NCBI GenBank assembly: GCA_022225965.2
Contig: JAKJXP020000007.1
Location: 62,001 to 126,000 of the forward strand
Source: Diatrype stigma
Lineage: Eukaryota; Ascomycota; Sordariomycetes; Xylariales; Diatrypaceae
Direction of reading: 5' to 3'
Length of the DNA stretch: 64,000 nt
Below, piece after piece: positions 53,305 to 62,832 of this stretch. The position numbers were made by a program, and so were the translations under genes. How positions within the stretch are numbered: position 1 is the first letter of the stretch; the number at the start of each line of letters is the position of its first letter. The notes below the pieces were generated by a model that was given only the letters and a program-made list of their open reading frames with translations, was not told the DNA's origin and did not search any database.

Positions 53305-55407
53305 ATGGCTTCGCGAAAGTTGAATGTTCTGGTCTATACGGGCACGGGGTCGACGGTGGAGTCTGTTAAGCAAGCAATCTACTCCTTACGACGCCTCTTG
53401 TCCCCGAACTACGCAGTTATACCTATCACGGACACCGTCTTACTAAAGGAGCCATGGGCGCCTTCTTGCGCTTTGCTTGTCTTTCCTGGCGGGGCCGACC
53501 TTGGGTATTGTCGTGCGCTCAATGGTGAGGGAAATCGCCTCATCTCGGAGTATGTGCGCCGGGGAGGCGCGTATCTGGGCTTCTGCGCCGGGGGCTACTA
53601 CGGCAGCCAGAAGTGCGAATTCGAGGTTGGAAACAAGGCGATGGAGGTCGTGGGACCGAGAGAGCTTGCCTTCTTCCCAGGGATCTGCCGAGGCGGTGCG
53701 TTCAAAGGGTTTCAATACCACAGTGAGAAGGGCGCCAGGGCCGTCCGGTTAAATGTCGCAAGAGATGCATTCAAAGGGGCAGGTGTGGTGCCCGATGTGT
53801 TCACTTCCTATTACAATGGAGGAGGCGTCTTCGTCAAACGGAAAGAGGGTAGCGATGATGTTGAAACCATTGCGAGTTACGTGGATGATCTAGATGTAGA
53901 TGGCGGCAACCTGAAGGCGGCAGTCATATATTGCAAGGTTGGCCAGGGCGCAGCGATGTTGACTGGGCCGCATCCCGAGTTTGCTCCGGCAAACCTCAGC
54001 CGACAGTACGATGTACCGGGTTACGATGAGCTTATTGCTAAGCTCGAGGCAGACGAGGGCGCGAGAACAAACTTCTTAAAGGCTTGCTTGAGCAAATTAG
54101 GGTTGGACGTGAATGAAGATACTTCGGCCGTGCCCTCATTGTCTAGACTTCATCTATCCTCCATGGTTAGCGGCGACGTCGATGATCTGCTTTGCACATG
54201 GGACGAAATCATAAGCAAGGAAGACGGCGAGGAATTTATTAGGGACAATAGCGACACCTTTCACCTGGAAAAGCCAAGTACGAAATGGTCCTTCATCCCC
54301 TTGAAAGAGTCACTGCCTTCTAGCGATGTCGAAGATCAGACCAAACCCGAAGATCAGGCTCCCGTGGAAGTTGAAGCACCAAGTCAAGGTATAGTGGATT
54401 ACACCACCATTGTCAAGCGCGTAGTCGCACACGACGAAGCATGGCCGGAAGCAAAAGCGACGCCTTACTTCAACCACCACGTCTTCTACAACAGCCTCCA
54501 GGAGTACCGCAGGAGAGACCCGGAGGCGGAAGAGTGGGGTGATTACCTGATGTACGGCGAGGTCGTCACGAGCACGAACACCCTGCTGGAGAAGAACTAC
54601 AGGCTCCTCTCGAAGCTTCCCACGGGCTTCACCCTCGCGGCCACGACCCAGGTTGCCGGGCGGGGCCGCGGAAGCAACGTCTGGGTGTCCCCGGCCGGGT
54701 GCCTAATCATGTCGACCGTGATCAACCACCCGGCCCACCTGGCCCCCAGCCGCCCCGTCGTCTTCATCCAGTACCTCGCCGCCATCGCCATTGTCGAGGC
54801 CATCAAGTCGTACGGCGCGGCCGGGGAATACGAGGACGTGCCCGTCAAGCTGAAGTGGCCGAACGACATCTACGCGCGCGACCCGCGGAAACCCGCCGCC
54901 GCCACCAAGAATGGCAATGGCAATGGCGACGACCCGCCGGACGCCTACGTGAAGATCGGCGGCATCCTGTCCAACTGCGCCTACGCCGCGGGCGCGTACC
55001 AGGTGGTGCTCGGGATCGGGCTGAACACGAACAACGGGCGGCCGACGACGTCGCTCGACGCGCTGCTGCCGCCGCACCTGGCGCCGTTCCGCATCGAGCG
55101 GCTGCTGGCGCGCATCCTGACGCGGCTCGAGGCCCTGTACGCGGCCTTCGTGCGGCGCGGGTTCGCGCGCGACCTCGAGCGCGCCTACTACGCCCACTGG
55201 CTGCACACGCACCAGGTCGTGCGGCTCGAGGAGCACGGCGGCGCCCGCGCCCGCATCGTCGGCATCACGAGCGACTGGGGCATGCTGAAGGCGGAGGAGC
55301 TGGCCGGGCCCGCCGACAGGCCGGCGCCGACCGGCAGGATGTGGGCGCTGCAGAGCGATGAGAATAGCTTCGATTTCTTCAGGGGGCTGATCAAGCGGAA
55401 GCTTTGA
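53305..55407 (+). CDS. BPL1: biotin--protein ligase
   Basis: Attaches biotin to apo-carboxylases (acetyl-CoA and pyruvate carboxylase) through biotinyl-5'-AMP; cytosolic. Single exon, 700 aa, close to the yeast length. The N-terminal third is the glutamine-amidotransferase-like BPL_N domain (LVFPGGADLGYC; GAYLGFCAGGYYGS with Cys94 at the nucleophile elbow), of regulatory or unknown function in fungi. The catalytic domain starts around residue 400; GRGRGSNVW at 452-460 is the biotinyl-AMP binding loop, KLKWPNDIYA around 515-524 carries the catalytic Lys, and GIGLNTNNGRP follows. The C-terminal SH3-like domain (VRLEEHGGARARIVGITSDWGML) ends in SFDFFRGLIKRKL. The catalytic half is markedly more GC-rich than the N-terminal half. 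Confidence 0.97.
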   Translation: MASRKLNVLVYTGTGSTVESVKQAIYSLRRLLSPNYAVIPITDTVLLKEPWAPSCALLVFPGGADLGYCRALNGEGNRLISEYVRRGGAYLGFCAGGYYGSQKCEFEVGNKAMEVVGPRELAFFPGICRGGAFKGFQYHSEKGARAVRLNVARDAFKGAGVVPDVFTSYYNGGGVFVKRKEGSDDVETIASYVDDLDVDGGNLKAAVIYCKVGQGAAMLTGPHPEFAPANLSRQYDVPGYDELIAKLEADEGARTNFLKACLSKLGLDVNEDTSAVPSLSRLHLSSMVSGDVDDLLCTWDEIISKEDGEEFIRDNSDTFHLEKPSTKWSFIPLKESLPSSDVEDQTKPEDQAPVEVEAPSQGIVDYTTIVKRVVAHDEAWPEAKATPYFNHHVFYNSLQEYRRRDPEAEEWGDYLMYGEVVTSTNTLLEKNYRLLSKLPTGFTLAATTQVAGRGRGSNVWVSPAGCLIMSTVINHPAHLAPSRPVVFIQYLAAIAIVEAIKSYGAAGEYEDVPVKLKWPNDIYARDPRKPAAATKNGNGNGDDPPDAYVKIGGILSNCAYAAGAYQVVLGIGLNTNNGRPTTSLDALLPPHLAPFRIERLLARILTRLEALYAAFVRRGFARDLERAYYAHWLHTHQVVRLEEHGGARARIVGITSDWGMLKAEELAGPADRPAPTGRMWALQSDENSFDFFRGLIKRKL

Positions 55408-55724
55408 GAGAGGGCATGGTACGTACGAATAGCTGGTTGATGGGTGGCGAATGGTGCGTGTAGCTATCATATAGTAGGTATTGGTAGCAGCACCTACGTA
55501 GGCTTAGAGGCACTTACGTGGGTTAGACCAACTCGTTGACACCGTTATACATATTAGTTATATATGAAGATATACTCAGTTGTGCGTACCATCCGTCAGT
55601 CTATTCATGACTACTGCTATCACTACTGCTATGTGATCATGGAAGTAGTTGGATGATTCCCCAGCGTATCTTCCAACAACAGGATCAGCGCTATCTACTA
55701 CCTACGTAGCTTTTTCTTTTTCTT

Positions 55725-55767
<43 letters not shown>

Positions 55768-55820
55768 CTTTTTTTCTCAAAATTGGGGGGTTGTACTATT
55801 AATACATTGGACATCTACAT
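55408..55820. other. intergenic between convergent genes, with poly-T
   Basis: Shared 3' flank of BPL1 and the third HET gene; holds the 41-nt T homopolymer at 55727-55767. Confidence 0.6.
55727..55767. repeat. 41-nt T homopolymer (A41 on minus strand)
   Basis: Uninterrupted T run flanked by T-rich sequence with single C (TTTTTCTTTTTCTTTC to the left, CTTTTTTCTC to the right). In the sense of the neighbouring HET gene it is A41 starting about 54 bases after the stop codon. Length may be inexact because of sequencing. Confidence 0.85.
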
Positions 55821-58066
55821 TCATGCGATATAAAATACTCGAAGCCCGATTTTCCTCTTCTTTAATTCAACCACGCTCCAACGTGGATCGTATTTCGAGA
55901 TTTTGCCGTTCAGCTTGCTCTGGTATAAGCCATCCTCTAGTCGAATCCAGTTTTCTGGTAGCGGGCCAAGACGCGGGTCCTGTTCCTCTGTAACGGTCTC
56001 ACCAGATTCGACATTCAGAAAGGTCCATATCCGTCCAGGGGGGCGGTGCTTGGGAGTAGAAGGCCTCCAGGGAGGGTGTAATGGCCCGAGAAGAGCCTGG
56101 GAGTCCATGAGGCCGTGAACGTATGCAGGTCCGACTAATTGAAAATGTTCTCCATTTTCACCCTCATGAATGGGCCGCAGCACGTAAACAGGCTGACAAC
56201 CTAAGAACGTGGCAATCAAGTCACCTGAGGATGACGAGTTAGTCCGTCATCACCTGCGAAGACTAAAGGGTGTTGCTCACCAGGTTGCATTCCCAGTGGT
56301 CCGAATCCCACGAGTCCTCCACTTGTGCAGAAGAACGTGCCAAATCGCGGATCTCTGAAGAAGTTAATCATCAATTTGCTTTTTGAGAGAGCCATGTTAT
56401 GGTCCTCCTGGTCCCTACTGGCGAGGAGCCATTGGAACTCATTTTCATACTCCGCTGGCCAATGGCCGTTTGGTCCATGGCTGGTTGTTCCATGCATGTA
56501 GCCGCTGACCCATCCAAAGAAAAGAACTGTGAAAAATGCCTCATCGAGAGGATATCGATGACTGTGCCGAGATGCCATGGTGTGCCAAGAGTTGATCAGG
56601 CCAAAGCCTTCTTCTATCGTGCTCACCATCCCCCGTATTTCGTCTTTGCTTACGACACGTATCTTGTCGGCTGTGACTCCAGTAACCTCCAATATCCTCG
56701 ACTTCTTAATCGTGAACTCGGCTCGGGACTTGCCACATGCACAGACATGTTGAGTACACCTCTCGACGATGTTAGAAAATTCCGGTACCCAGGTCGGCTG
56801 CTGTTTGACACGTGATGCCAAATCACAGTATCGTAGAAGATCCAAACTATGGTATGCTTCCATGCAAGCTTGCATAAAGTTCATATGAACTTCACAGTCG
56901 GAAAGGTGATAATTTGGTCGAATGCGTTGGGTTATGACATCTTCACACATGCCCAACATGGCGTAGACCCTATCCTTATTTTCTTGGCAACGGGAATATG
57001 ACATCGATGCTGTAAGCATCTCGATGGTATTACTCGAGTGCATACCGGAGTATTGCATGTATATCAAACTCCTCATCGCCTGGGGCATAAGCTCGTGCTG
57101 CAGACCCGCCTCCGAAAATTCGGCTTCCCGTAAGACAATAAGGCCACGGCGAACTTCCTGCCATGGAAAACATTTATGGCCGCATACCACAATAGGTGAC
57201 GTGAGTTGGCCTAAAATGATTTCCTGCCAGATCCACAACCTTTCGAACCAGGGGCGCTGTAGTAACTTTTGTATACTCGCCAAAGCCCTTTTGTCGGAAG
57301 GCAATGTCCTTACATAGTCTGGATACTTCATTCCCGGTGAAGGTAAGTTTCCAAATTCAGACTGTTGGATATGTCTGCCTAATCTTTCGAGATATCCCAG
57401 GGCATGTGAGCTATCATCAGCCTCATGACCAAGCCAGACGACAACCCGAGGGGCATTTGCGTAAATGCTCCCCATGCGAGCCACCTGACTCGCTTTTTCG
57501 TCAGCGTCACTCTGGTTGATACATATTGCATCAATCCACAGATTTCTCATGGCAGAAGACAGACGAAGATGCCGTAACGCTGCAGCCAAGTTCGGCCCAA
57601 CCCCAAGAAATCTCAGACGGTCCTCAGTACTATTGACCTTATTTTGGAGTGCGTCATCTATTTCCACGGTGACAGCTTCCCTGTGATCTTGACTACCCCA
57701 ACAATAGGACAATGCCTCGAACTGGGGAAATTGAGATGTCGCGTCTTCTAAGGGGGATGTCGCTATCGTCTCCGACGGGACAAGGATAGGGTGATGCCAG
57801 GATGAGATAGTTCCGTTTTGTGTCTCCTGGTAATATATGAGTCGTCCCTCATCACTTGTCATCGTAGCTTTCCATCCGCCTCGTAAGGATTTGTTGATGG
57901 CATATAAGTCTGGCTTCTCCCTGGGACGATATCGTGGTACTCGCGTCTCCACACGAGCAACATTTAGCTTAATTCGAATCCCATCCTCCCAAGTTCCAGG
58001 TAAGATTGACACAAGCCTTATCTCTCCCACACCGGAATCTATGGGCTCGTATTGATATGGTTTCAT
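55821..58066 (-). CDS. HET-domain protein, HET-6-like
   Basis: Third HET-domain protein, of a different subgroup from the tandem pair. Minus-strand exons 58066-56281 and 56224-55821; 56-nt intron; 729 aa. The start is the first ATG (MKPYQYEPIDSG); the open frame continues to a TTG at 58159. HET core: FEALSYCWGSQ at about 117-126, RNLWIDAICINQSDADEKASQV near 175-196, and ANAPRVVVWLGHEADDSS; then LLQRPWFERLWIWQEIILG and CQENKDRVYAMLGM, typical of HET-6-like proteins. After the intron the C-terminus GDLIATFLGCQPVYVLRP is the usual tail motif, followed by a divergent 100-residue extension. No N-terminal CxxC module. Likely role in vegetative incompatibility or stress-triggered cell death, by family. 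Confidence 0.9.
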
Positions 58067-60206
58067 CTTGCAGAAGAATGTGATGAGATTTGGAAAGGGA
58101 GTCTTGATGGTATTCACAGTGGATAAAACATCACCCCTGTATTGGATGAAAGGAGACAATAGACAAGCAGACAGTACGAGGGGTACGTGTTATGTGCTTT
58201 GTACCCGAGGTGATAGAACAGCTACTTGGTAGGGGGAGGGAAGGAACATGATGATTCCCGAGCCTATGGAAGCTATGAGACGAGGGAACGGCTCTTATAT
58301 AGCCGTAACACCCCCCCCCCCCCCCCTTTGACTGATGTGGTATCCTATGGATCCCTCTAGCCCCCTAGTCACAATCCCCTGACGGTAGGTATGATACGAA
58401 ATTAAACACAGGATGCAGATATAACATCAGGCTGTAAGGCTCCAGGTGGGGGGCATCGCGTCGCATATACAATTATATCATAATGAAACCTCAGGCTAGA
58501 TCTGACATCCGACGATAGAGCCGTTGGAAAGGAAATTACAGCCCAGTGCCCACACCCTATAAGCATATGTTGTAAACATCATTATGCGTCGTCATCATTG
58601 TTACCATAGATCTCCTTCCAACGTCTGATATACTATATGAAACCTGGCCATCACCTGAACGTAGTGTTCTCCCTTGTTTCCCAAAGTTTGGCTTTCCTTT
58701 ATTCTAACGTTTATGTAGCTAGTATCTCTTATACTATTAGCGTGGATCCTGCCCCTTTTAATCCAACTGTAAAGAGATCCCTCTTCAACAAATCAGAACC
58801 AGGGCTCATGCAACGGAATCCACTATTGTCAGATATTAATAGTGATAAGCAGTAGACGCCCGACTATAGGTACGGGATGGGAATTTCCGAGACGATCAAG
58901 CCAGGTGAAGTATTCACCGCCCTAGTTGAACAGTTGGTCGGTATACCAATTCAAGACATGATGCTTTTCGGGATTCAGAGGTACAAGGAAGAATGGGATG
59001 TATTCCCACCCCCAGGAAACCTCAGTTTCGTGTCCGTGAACGTGTTCGATCTCCAAGGTGAGCTTATGATTGAATTGCTAACCGCCAAGATTGGACCGTT
59101 GTTATTCTTCCGGTGCTGGTAGTATTAGTCGCCAATGGTAACGGCTCTATTGATAGCAACTCGATGTTGCCTGTACTTTTCGTATTTGAAGGCTTTACGC
59201 CCGGCCGTGTTGTAACCTAGATGGTCATCTTGGAGATTGTGGGCCTGATCAACTCACCGCTCATGGAGACATGGTTACCACAGTGAATATATATAGCCTT
59301 ATTGCCACTAGAGCAATAACATTTTCGTTTTTGCAGTGCGACAAGGGGTTACGGCCAACTTGTATATGCCATTAGCTGCAGCCTTACTGGCTTCAGCTCG
59401 CAATGAAATGCAGCGGCCCCCCAGTTAGGGCATCAAGATACATTGCTGCCTAATGGAAGACGCAAAGATTAGAATAAAGGAAACACATATTCATACATAC
59501 TGATAATTGCTATATATAAGTATGACAGAACATTCTTCAGCAGCACTAGAAAGGATGGCTTACTACGTCCCTTGAAACCATAGAAAACTATAGGTTAACT
59601 TGTTCTATACGTTCGAAGCATATAGGCTATACCCCCTTATCACATGGTGGTGGAGTGTCAGCATCAGTAACACGACTAGCGACAATCGGATTCTTTTCTC
59701 CATGTACGGGAGAAAACACACGCATCTGTCAGATTCCTGTAGAGAATTTCTTTTTCTGTTGTATAGGAGGGTCGATAAGATTGCTGAATGGCGTGAATTA
59801 TACATTGCCGTAGAAAGTAACTTACTCTTTGCTGTTAACACTCGAGTGATTATGTCGTCGCCATGTAGATGTCTTAAGCCCACATGACTGAGACATCGCT
59901 ACTCGATTTCAAACCCGGATGCGAATCAAGAATGCCAATCTGCACTAATAGATCCACAGTGTATGTCTCCTAACAGCGTCGTATGTGACCGCGTACATGC
60001 CAATTACCGCAGTGTCGTGCTCTTTATAGCCAGGAACTACGAGGATGCACCAGGAGAGAAATGGTTTCGTCGATGTGTTTTTTTGCGATGAACGATTGGC
60101 TGATACCATATAAAATCGGTCTGGCACTGTCTCCCACAGGGGCGCAAACGCGTTGGTAGGCAAGAAGGATGTTATTCATTCCTTAACCCGAATTATCTCA
60201 TTTGAT
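58067..60206. other. intergenic, 2.1 kb
   Basis: Promoter of the HET-6-like gene (TATA, C16) and upstream flank of the cell-wall gene. An ATG-started plus-strand frame at 58877-59122 (81 aa, containing QDMMLFGIQRYKEEWDVFPPP) looks mildly protein-like and ends near a possible donor (CAAGGTGAGC, 59056); it may be an exon of an unresolved small gene. Nothing else is supported. Confidence 0.4.
58294..58301 (-). promoter_or_regulatory. TATA box of HET-6-like gene
   Basis: TATATAAG on the minus strand about 228 bases upstream of the ATG at 58066; a 16-nt C run (58311-58326) lies just beyond it. Confidence 0.4.
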
Positions 60207-61520
60207 ATGCAGCTTGCTGCTATCGCTGGCACTGACGCTGTCAATACGGCATGGCCTCGAGTAGCTCATCGGGCCTTGAACTTCTTCGTTCTCCTTCTCG
60301 CTTCCGCCATGGTTACTCACAGAACCTTCGTAGCAGCGCAACAGGTATCATACACCACGTCGCTCGTAACATCATGTTTCAGCATCGGCGTTGGTGGCGC
60401 ATCGTCGTCCCCGACAGGACCGAGCATAATCACGATGGGCCCTCCCGCCGCAACACCAAACGTATCCGCACAAAATGGAGGACAGTCTACCCCAGGCCAA
60501 ATCCAACCAGGTAGCAGTGGAAACGACGGCAGCAACGGCAGCAACGGCAGCAACGGCAGCAACGGCAGCAACGGCAGCAACGGAAACAACCCCCTCGACC
60601 CCATCACAACGACAATCACAGTAGCCTACACCATGCCTCCCTGCGCCCACTGCGACTGCCCCACCTGCACGCTCACGAGCACCTACACGGCGACATTCGG
60701 GCTGCTGTGCGGCGCGACGGGGGGCTTGGCGTCGCAGCCCTACGCCATCGCCGAGACGTACGTCGGCATGTCGACGCTGCCGGGCTTCGCGACGCCGACC
60801 GAAGTGCCGTTCGGCTTTACGACGGCGGTGGTTGTCCAACAGATGTGTGGGCCGGGGTCGTCGTGTTATGGTGGGATTGGCAGTGGTGGTAGTGATGTGG
60901 TAGTCGCGACTGTCACGTTCCCGAGTGCGGGGAGGCCGTTCATGGATGGATACGAATCTGGATATGTAGCGTCGACGGAGGCCGTGGGGGCGCCGGCGAT
61001 TATGACGATGGCGACGACTGCCACTGCTGGTGGTGGGGATGGGGCGGCTGCGGTGGAGGAGGAGGATGGGGAAGGAGAAGTAGAAGGAGAAGATGGAGTG
61101 GGGGGAGACATGGACATGACAGGGGAAGATGATCATGAACAGAGCGAGGGCAATGCCGAGGAGCTGGGCGGATGGGCGGCGGTCGGGTCAGCGCCCGCTA
61201 CCACAATGGTAACGACAACGACGACGGTTATATGCATCGACGTAAACAGCACCACGGTTGGCACCGGCACCGCCGACGATACTCCGGACACGCTGTCAAC
61301 TGTATTGCTATATACCGCGGACAGCAACAGCAACAGAAACAGCCCATCACAGCCGCCGCCTCCGCCCCCGCCGCTCCACCAACAAAGCGATATGCAGAAC
61401 CCCGCCGTCGAGACGTCTTCCGTCGTAGTAGCAGCGCTAGCACCCGGCGGTGGGCGAGGACGGGCGGCGAGCGCGGGCGCGCTATTCGTTACGGTGCTGC
61501 TTTTGGCGCTGCTAGGCTGA
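60207..61520 (+). CDS. putative GPI-anchored cell-wall protein with GSN repeats
   Basis: 437 aa, single exon, first ATG at 60207 (the frame upstream starts only at TTG). Hydrophobic N-terminal signal (ALNFFVLLLASAMV) ends near FVAAQQ. Thr/Ser-rich region; a six-copy Gly-Ser-Asn repeat (about residues 108-125); then a compact cysteine cluster PPCAHCDCPTC (C-x2-C-x-C-x2-C) followed by TSTYTATFG; more Thr-rich sequence; an acidic Glu/Asp/Gly block (about 290-330); and a C-terminal hydrophobic tail (ALFVTVLLLALLG) preceded by small residues, consistent with GPI attachment. Resembles low-complexity fungal surface proteins; no enzymatic domain. Function not assignable. GPI prediction is by eye. Confidence 0.65.
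   Translation: MQLAAIAGTDAVNTAWPRVAHRALNFFVLLLASAMVTHRTFVAAQQVSYTTSLVTSCFSIGVGGASSSPTGPSIITMGPPAATPNVSAQNGGQSTPGQIQPGSSGNDGSNGSNGSNGSNGSNGSNGNNPLDPITTTITVAYTMPPCAHCDCPTCTLTSTYTATFGLLCGATGGLASQPYAIAETYVGMSTLPGFATPTEVPFGFTTAVVVQQMCGPGSSCYGGIGSGGSDVVVATVTFPSAGRPFMDGYESGYVASTEAVGAPAIMTMATTATAGGGDGAAAVEEEDGEGEVEGEDGVGGDMDMTGEDDHEQSEGNAEELGGWAAVGSAPATTMVTTTTTVICIDVNSTTVGTGTADDTPDTLSTVLLYTADSNSNRNSPSQPPPPPPPLHQQSDMQNPAVETSSVVVAALAPGGGRGRAASAGALFVTVLLLALLG
60528..60581 (+). repeat. 9-bp tandem repeat GGCAGCAAC x6
   Basis: Six perfect GGCAGCAAC units encoding Gly-Ser-Asn within the cell-wall protein. Perfect identity suggests recent expansion. Confidence 0.9.
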
Positions 61521-62832
61521 AGGAGTAGAGAGGAACTGTATATACACGAGCGTCGCCTGCCCGGCGGTGATAGGACGTATTGGAATATAGGTAAAATCTG
61601 GGAACAGTCAATGCAGTCATCGAATCGAAAATTCCCCACGGTTACCCCTGAATCGAAGTGATGTCTGACTCATCATGAGAGCTGCTGTTTACTTGGCTTT
61701 TCCGGGTTCTTCTGCTTCTGTATTCGCTGCAATGGGTTGCTAGTCCAGGTCACATCACACAAGTCCATGCAGCATGTGCTGAAATTGTATTATGAGTTTC
61801 TTTCCATTACTTAATACAGGACTCGGCACGCCATACTATCATGATTCGGAGAGCCGCATCCAAAACATACGCATATACACATCGAGTAGTTGGGATCCTC
61901 CGACTCAAAAGTGTCAATATTGAAAAGTGCTGTAAAGGTCCTGCGTGTCACAAATCTTCCAGCAGCAGCACCTCAACTCTCCTCCGCTATCCTCCGCGCG
62001 ATGACAAAGTCGACATAGCTGTCCGCTTGATACTCTCGAGAACCAAGTTCGTTTGAACCTAATTAGTGGTCTGTCAAGTCTGGTTGATGAGCTAGGTGTA
62101 CTGCCGTCCGTTGCGAGGCAGTCCAGCTAGATGGATGGTTCCTTATCAGCTCGACTGCCGCAGGCGCGATAACCGTAGCCATCTATACTGTAATTACATA
62201 CAATCCATTTTACACGAAACATGGGTGGAGTGTCATCACCATACACCGGAGTGAATGGCCCCTATTGACTAGCGATGACCGCAACGGAGTAGGGATAAGA
62301 ACGTGAGGCGCCTATGCCGAACTTGAGGGGAACTGGGAGAACTTGAGAGAGCAAGAGATATATCTCAGGTCTGTAAGAATCGGCCTGCGGCGGGGGACTC
62401 GTAGACTGGAGATAGCTGTAGGGGATATGTGCGTCTAGGCCATGGTATTTTTATTCCTTGATGTAGACTGATCATCTTGTTCCATTGAGCCCGTGGAGCT
62501 TCCCTGAATGTGTTGTCGCAAGTGTACATTCAAGGCCTCTTGAACCAGGGAACAAGACACACCGAATGGTGCTGGGTATATTGCCGAGTTGAAAAGATAT
62601 TTGTCGGACTTTTAGTGAGATTGATTTCGTTTGGGATACGGAACATGATACGACTGCTGGCGATACAACTCGACATCGGGCACAGTTGAGTGCGCACGCA
62701 GTTTTGCACACCTGAATATACCATCTGGCACAATAGGAGCACCATGAACCCCTGATATATGGCCATGGTTCACCAATTCTTGGTGAAGGTTCAATATACG
62801 GTCATTGATTGATTAGAAAACACGCCGGGCAC
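61521..62832. other. intergenic, 1.3 kb
   Basis: Between the convergent cell-wall gene and the SPOC-domain gene. No gene supported; small frames on the minus strand at 62472-62794 have no motif. Confidence 0.55.

Noticed and set aside
58067..58159. Upstream extension of the HET-6-like protein
   Set aside because: It begins at TTG; the first ATG at 58066 gives the usual HET-protein N-terminus.
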